The position numbers and the translations under genes were made by a program. Below are positions 61,526 to 64,000 of a stretch of 64,000 bases of DNA, piece by piece. Under the pieces are notes generated by a model, which had not been told where the DNA came from, made no database searches, and worked only from the letters and a program-made list of their open reading frames with translations. Numbering within the stretch: position 1 is the first letter of the stretch; each line of letters begins with the position of its first letter. Source of the DNA: Salipiger marinus (lineage in GTDB: Bacteria > Pseudomonadota > Alphaproteobacteria > Rhodobacterales > Rhodobacteraceae); contig NZ_FNEJ01000008.1 of the NCBI RefSeq assembly GCF_900100085.1, positions 62,001 through 126,000 of the forward strand. Reading direction: 5' to 3'.

Positions 61526-62896
61526 TCACGCGACCGGCGGCAGCATTTTGCCGGGGTTGAGAATGCCCTTCGGGTCAAGCGCGTCCTTCACCCGGCGCAT
61601 CCAGTCAAGAGCGGCGCCATGTTCGGCGCCCATGTATTTCTGCTTGCCAAGCCCGATGCCATGTTCGCCGCTGACGGTGCCGCCAAGCGCCAGCGCCAGC
61701 TCGTTCAGCCGTCCGGCGAAATCATGGGTCCGGGCCAGATCCTGCGGATCGGCAGGATCGAAGCGCACGGCATAGTGGAAGTTGCCGTCGCCCACATGGC
61801 CCACCACGGTGCCGATGATGCCCATTTCGGTGGCCAGAGCCTTGGCCTTGGTGATGGCCTCGGCCAGCCGCGAGATCGGCACGCAGACATCGGTGGCCAG
61901 CGTCCGCACGCCGGGGCGCAGTGCGGCAGAGGCATAATGCGCGGAATGGCGCATCTTCCACAGCGCGCTGCGGTCCTCGGTGGTGGTGGCTTCCTGCCAG
62001 TCGGCCATGCCGAAATCCTCGGCAATCTCGCGGAAGCTCTGCGCCTGTTCCGCGACACCGGCGGGGGTGCCGTGGAATTCCACGAACAGATGCGGCGTCT
62101 CGGGCAGGGTGCCGCCCGAATGCAGGTTGAAGCCGCGCACCATCATTTCGTCCAGAAATTCGATCCGGGCCATGGGCAGGCCGCTCTGGATGGTGAGGAT
62201 CACGCAGTTCACCGCCGCCTCGACATCGTCGAAACGGCAGATCGCGGCCAGCACGCCTTCGGGCTGGCCATGCAGGCGCAGCGTCAGTTCGGTGATGATC
62301 CCCAGCGTGCCTTCGGATCCGACCAGCAGATGGGTCAGATCATAGCCCGCAGAGGATTTGCGCGCCTGTGTGCCGGTGCGGATCACCGTGCCGTCAGACA
62401 TCACCGCCTCCAGCGCCAGCACGTTTTCCCGCATGGTGCCATAGCGCACCGCCGTGGTGCCGGAGGCGCGGGTGGCGGCCATGCCGCCAAGGGAGGCATC
62501 GGCGCCGGGGTCGATGGGGAACCACAGCCCGGTGGCCCGCAGCGCCTCATTGAGGGCGGTGCGGGGGATGCCGGGCTGGATCACCACGTTCAGATCCTCG
62601 GCATTGACCGCCAGCACCCGGTCCATGCGCGAGAAATCAAGGCTGATGCCGCCTCGCACCGCCAGATGCTGCCCCTCCAGCGAGGTGCCGGCACCGATGG
62701 CGGTGACGGGAATGCCTTCTGCCGCGCAGGCGGCGACAATCGCCGCCACCTCCGCCGTGGTCTGTGGATAGGCCACCGCATCGGGCAGGGCCTCGGGGAA
62801 ATGTGCCTCGTTGCGCCCGTTCTGCGCCCGGGCCGCGTCGCTGGTGGCGAAGCGGGGACCAAGAAGCGTCGCAAGCGTGTCGAAGGCAGCCATCAT
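61526..62896 (-). CDS. GlcD/DLD-type FAD-linked dehydrogenase
   Basis: Flavoenzyme of 456 residues. The PCMH FAD domain has VTAIGAGTSLEGQHLAV and DPGADASLGGMAATRASGT. HVGDGNFHYAVRFDP and VSGEHGIGLGKQKYM give the FAD-oxidase C-terminal domain with metal/substrate His. It resembles cytochrome-linked D-lactate dehydrogenase and glycolate oxidase GlcD. It starts in the ATGA overlap with the AraD-type gene (TGA inside ATGATG). The likely substrate is a D-2-hydroxyacid produced in this island. Confidence 0.88.
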   Translation of the reverse strand: MMAAFDTLATLLGPRFATSDAARAQNGRNEAHFPEALPDAVAYPQTTAEVAAIVAACAAEGIPVTAIGAGTSLEGQHLAVRGGISLDFSRMDRVLAVNAEDLNVVIQPGIPRTALNEALRATGLWFPIDPGADASLGGMAATRASGTTAVRYGTMRENVLALEAVMSDGTVIRTGTQARKSSAGYDLTHLLVGSEGTLGIITELTLRLHGQPEGVLAAICRFDDVEAAVNCVILTIQSGLPMARIEFLDEMMVRGFNLHSGGTLPETPHLFVEFHGTPAGVAEQAQSFREIAEDFGMADWQEATTTEDRSALWKMRHSAHYASAALRPGVRTLATDVCVPISRLAEAITKAKALATEMGIIGTVVGHVGDGNFHYAVRFDPADPQDLARTHDFAGRLNELALALGGTVSGEHGIGLGKQKYMGAEHGAALDWMRRVKDALDPKGILNPGKMLPPVA

Positions 62897-63804
62897 TTAC
62901 CCCAGTTGAGGACCAGCGGATCAAGCGGTTTGATGAGCTCGATAAGCATCGAAGCGGTGTCGGGATGCAAGGGGGCAATGGGGTGACGGCAGAAGGCCGA
63001 CTTGATGACCCCGCCCACCACCATCGCATGTTTGGCCGACCGGAAACCGCACTGACGGTTCTCGTGGTTGATGGCGGGCAGCACGCGGGCATAGCCGTCA
63101 AACGCCTTCTGCCGGTGACCGGCAAGGAAATCCATCACCACCGGGCGGATCTGGTCGGGGATCATGGCAGAGGTCATGCAGCCGGTGGCGCCCGCGTCCA
63201 GATCGGCCAGCAGGGTGATGCCTTCCTCGCCGTCGAAGGGGGCCTCGATGGCGGCGCCGCCTTCGGCGATCAGGCTGCGCAGCTTGGCGGCGGCCTGCGG
63301 GCATTCGATCTTGAAGAGCTTCAGCATCTCGATCTCTTGCGCCATCTTGACCAGCAGCGGCACCGGCAGATCGACGCCCGACAGCGGCGCGTCCTGCAGC
63401 ATGATGGGAATGCCCACCTCGCCCACCTGACGGAACTGTTCAAAGGTCTGCTCGGCGCTGCCTTTCAGCAGGGCGCCGTGATAGGGCGGCATCATCATGA
63501 CGATGGCGGCGCCCAGATCCTTGGCCTCCTGCGCGCGCTTGACCACGATGGGTGTCGCGTAATGCGAGATGGTGACGATGACCGGCACCCGGCCCGCTAC
63601 ATGCTCCAGACAGAGCTTGGTCAGGATGGCGCGTTCCTCGTCCGAGATCAGGAACTGTTCGGAGAAGTTGGCAAGGATGCAGATGCCGTCGACGCCCATG
63701 TCGATGGTGCAGTCCAGAACGCGCTTCATGCCCTCCAGATCCAGCGTGCCATCGTCATGGAACGGGGTGGGAACAACGGGCCAGCAGCCGGTGTAAGTGG
63801 TCAT
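62893..63804 (-). CDS. 2-keto-3-deoxy-L-arabonate dehydratase (DHDPS family)
   Basis: Class I lyase of 303 residues in the dihydrodipicolinate synthase family. It closely follows what I recall of the L-KDA dehydratase AraD of Azospirillum: GICILANFSEQFLISDEERAIL, VAGRVPVIVTISHYATPI, MPPYHGALLKG, and INHENRQCGF. The Schiff-base Lys is in EMLKLFKIECPQAAAKL near residue 170. It would yield alpha-ketoglutaric semialdehyde. The dehydrogenase for that aldehyde is not in the window. Confidence 0.9.
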   Translation of the reverse strand: MTTYTGCWPVVPTPFHDDGTLDLEGMKRVLDCTIDMGVDGICILANFSEQFLISDEERAILTKLCLEHVAGRVPVIVTISHYATPIVVKRAQEAKDLGAAIVMMMPPYHGALLKGSAEQTFEQFRQVGEVGIPIMLQDAPLSGVDLPVPLLVKMAQEIEMLKLFKIECPQAAAKLRSLIAEGGAAIEAPFDGEEGITLLADLDAGATGCMTSAMIPDQIRPVVMDFLAGHRQKAFDGYARVLPAINHENRQCGFRSAKHAMVVGGVIKSAFCRHPIAPLHPDTASMLIELIKPLDPLVLNWGK

Positions 63805-63834
63805 GGAAATCCTCCCGGGAGTGATGAGACAGGG

Positions 63835-64000
63835 TCAGGGGGCGCCGAAGGCCGACACAAGCGCCAGCGCGACGACGGCCAGCATGGCGGTGGCCATGCC
63901 GAAATTGATCAGACGCTGGGTCCGGTGGCTGAGGTTCAGCCGGTGCAGGGTCACCCCCGCCCAGAGCCAGCCCATGTGGATGGGGATCCAGATGGCGTTC
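63835..64000 (-). CDS. LysE-family exporter, C-terminal part only
   Basis: The last 54 residues of a membrane protein read from the right edge and stop at 63835. They include HMGWLWAGVTLHRLNLSHRT and QRLINFGMATAMLAVVALAL. The amphipathic loop with RTQR-like residues and the following helix is the usual C-terminus of LysE/RhtB amino-acid exporters. It lies 30 bases upstream of the AraD-type gene on the same strand and may head the same operon. The identity is tentative because most of it is outside. Confidence 0.55.
   Translation of the reverse strand, partial: NAIWIPIHMGWLWAGVTLHRLNLSHRTQRLINFGMATAMLAVVALALVSAFGAP

Overview
The window is a high-GC bacterial chromosome segment with about 90% coding density. 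It most likely comes from a member of the Rhodobacterales (Alphaproteobacteria, Rhodobacter/Paracoccus/Roseobacter group). The basis is the gene content: TRAP carboxylate uptake, a secG-pyrG pair, a large acidic protein with an N-terminal domain I recall only from this group, paired MerR regulators at a beta-oxidation locus, and GC-rich intergenic hairpins ending in a conserved core. No phage, insertion sequence, CRISPR array, rRNA or tRNA gene was recognised. This assignment is from recall, not from a search.

Left part (1-18.5 kb) is catabolic. A dipeptide-type ABC transporter operon with a permease-ATPase fusion runs into an SDR dehydrogenase and a DadA-like FAD oxidoreductase. Next is an operon of a creatininase-family protein, a complete TRAP transporter and an RraA-family protein. 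The two enzymes there have substitutions at normally conserved active-site positions. Then come a LysR regulator, a GhrA-type reductase, an SDR, a cytoplasmic-looking gamma-glutamyltransferase, a second LysR and a 948-residue FAD/FeS D-2-hydroxyacid dehydrogenase.

Middle part (18.5-54.6 kb) is mostly core metabolism. It holds pyrG, secG, a DMT permease, thiN and the acidic protein of unknown function. A LysR/gcdH/CoA-transferase module for glutarate follows. A minus-strand fatty-acid oxidation operon carries FadJ, a 141-residue unknown, a thiolase, a GST, a ribbon-helix-helix-like protein, an acyl-CoA dehydrogenase and a MerR regulator, with a second MerR next to it. Beyond are two thioesterases, a MATE pump, trpB, pth, rplY, an MFS permease, lldD, a ZIP transporter, argC, a TIM-barrel isomerase, trpA, a DUF1007/NicO metal-efflux pair, a second MATE pump and ychF.

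Right part (54.8-64 kb) is an acid-sugar island of two convergent operons that share one bidirectional terminator. The plus-strand operon (ltnD-otnK-otnC-otnI-hydroxyacid dehydrogenase) matches the L-threonate/tetronate route to dihydroxyacetone phosphate. It carries a perfect GntR/FadR-type operator just upstream of its first gene. The minus-strand operon (LysE-like exporter, 2-keto-3-deoxy-L-arabonate dehydratase, GlcD-like oxidase, FAH-family dehydratase, KDG kinase) points to pentonate/hexonate catabolism and runs off the right edge.

The most distinctive non-gene signal is a family of intergenic hairpin elements. They are found at six places, two of them three-unit tandem arrays, and one forms a 300-bp structure with 23-bp perfect inverted repeats. 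Their hairpin arms differ between loci but keep pairing.
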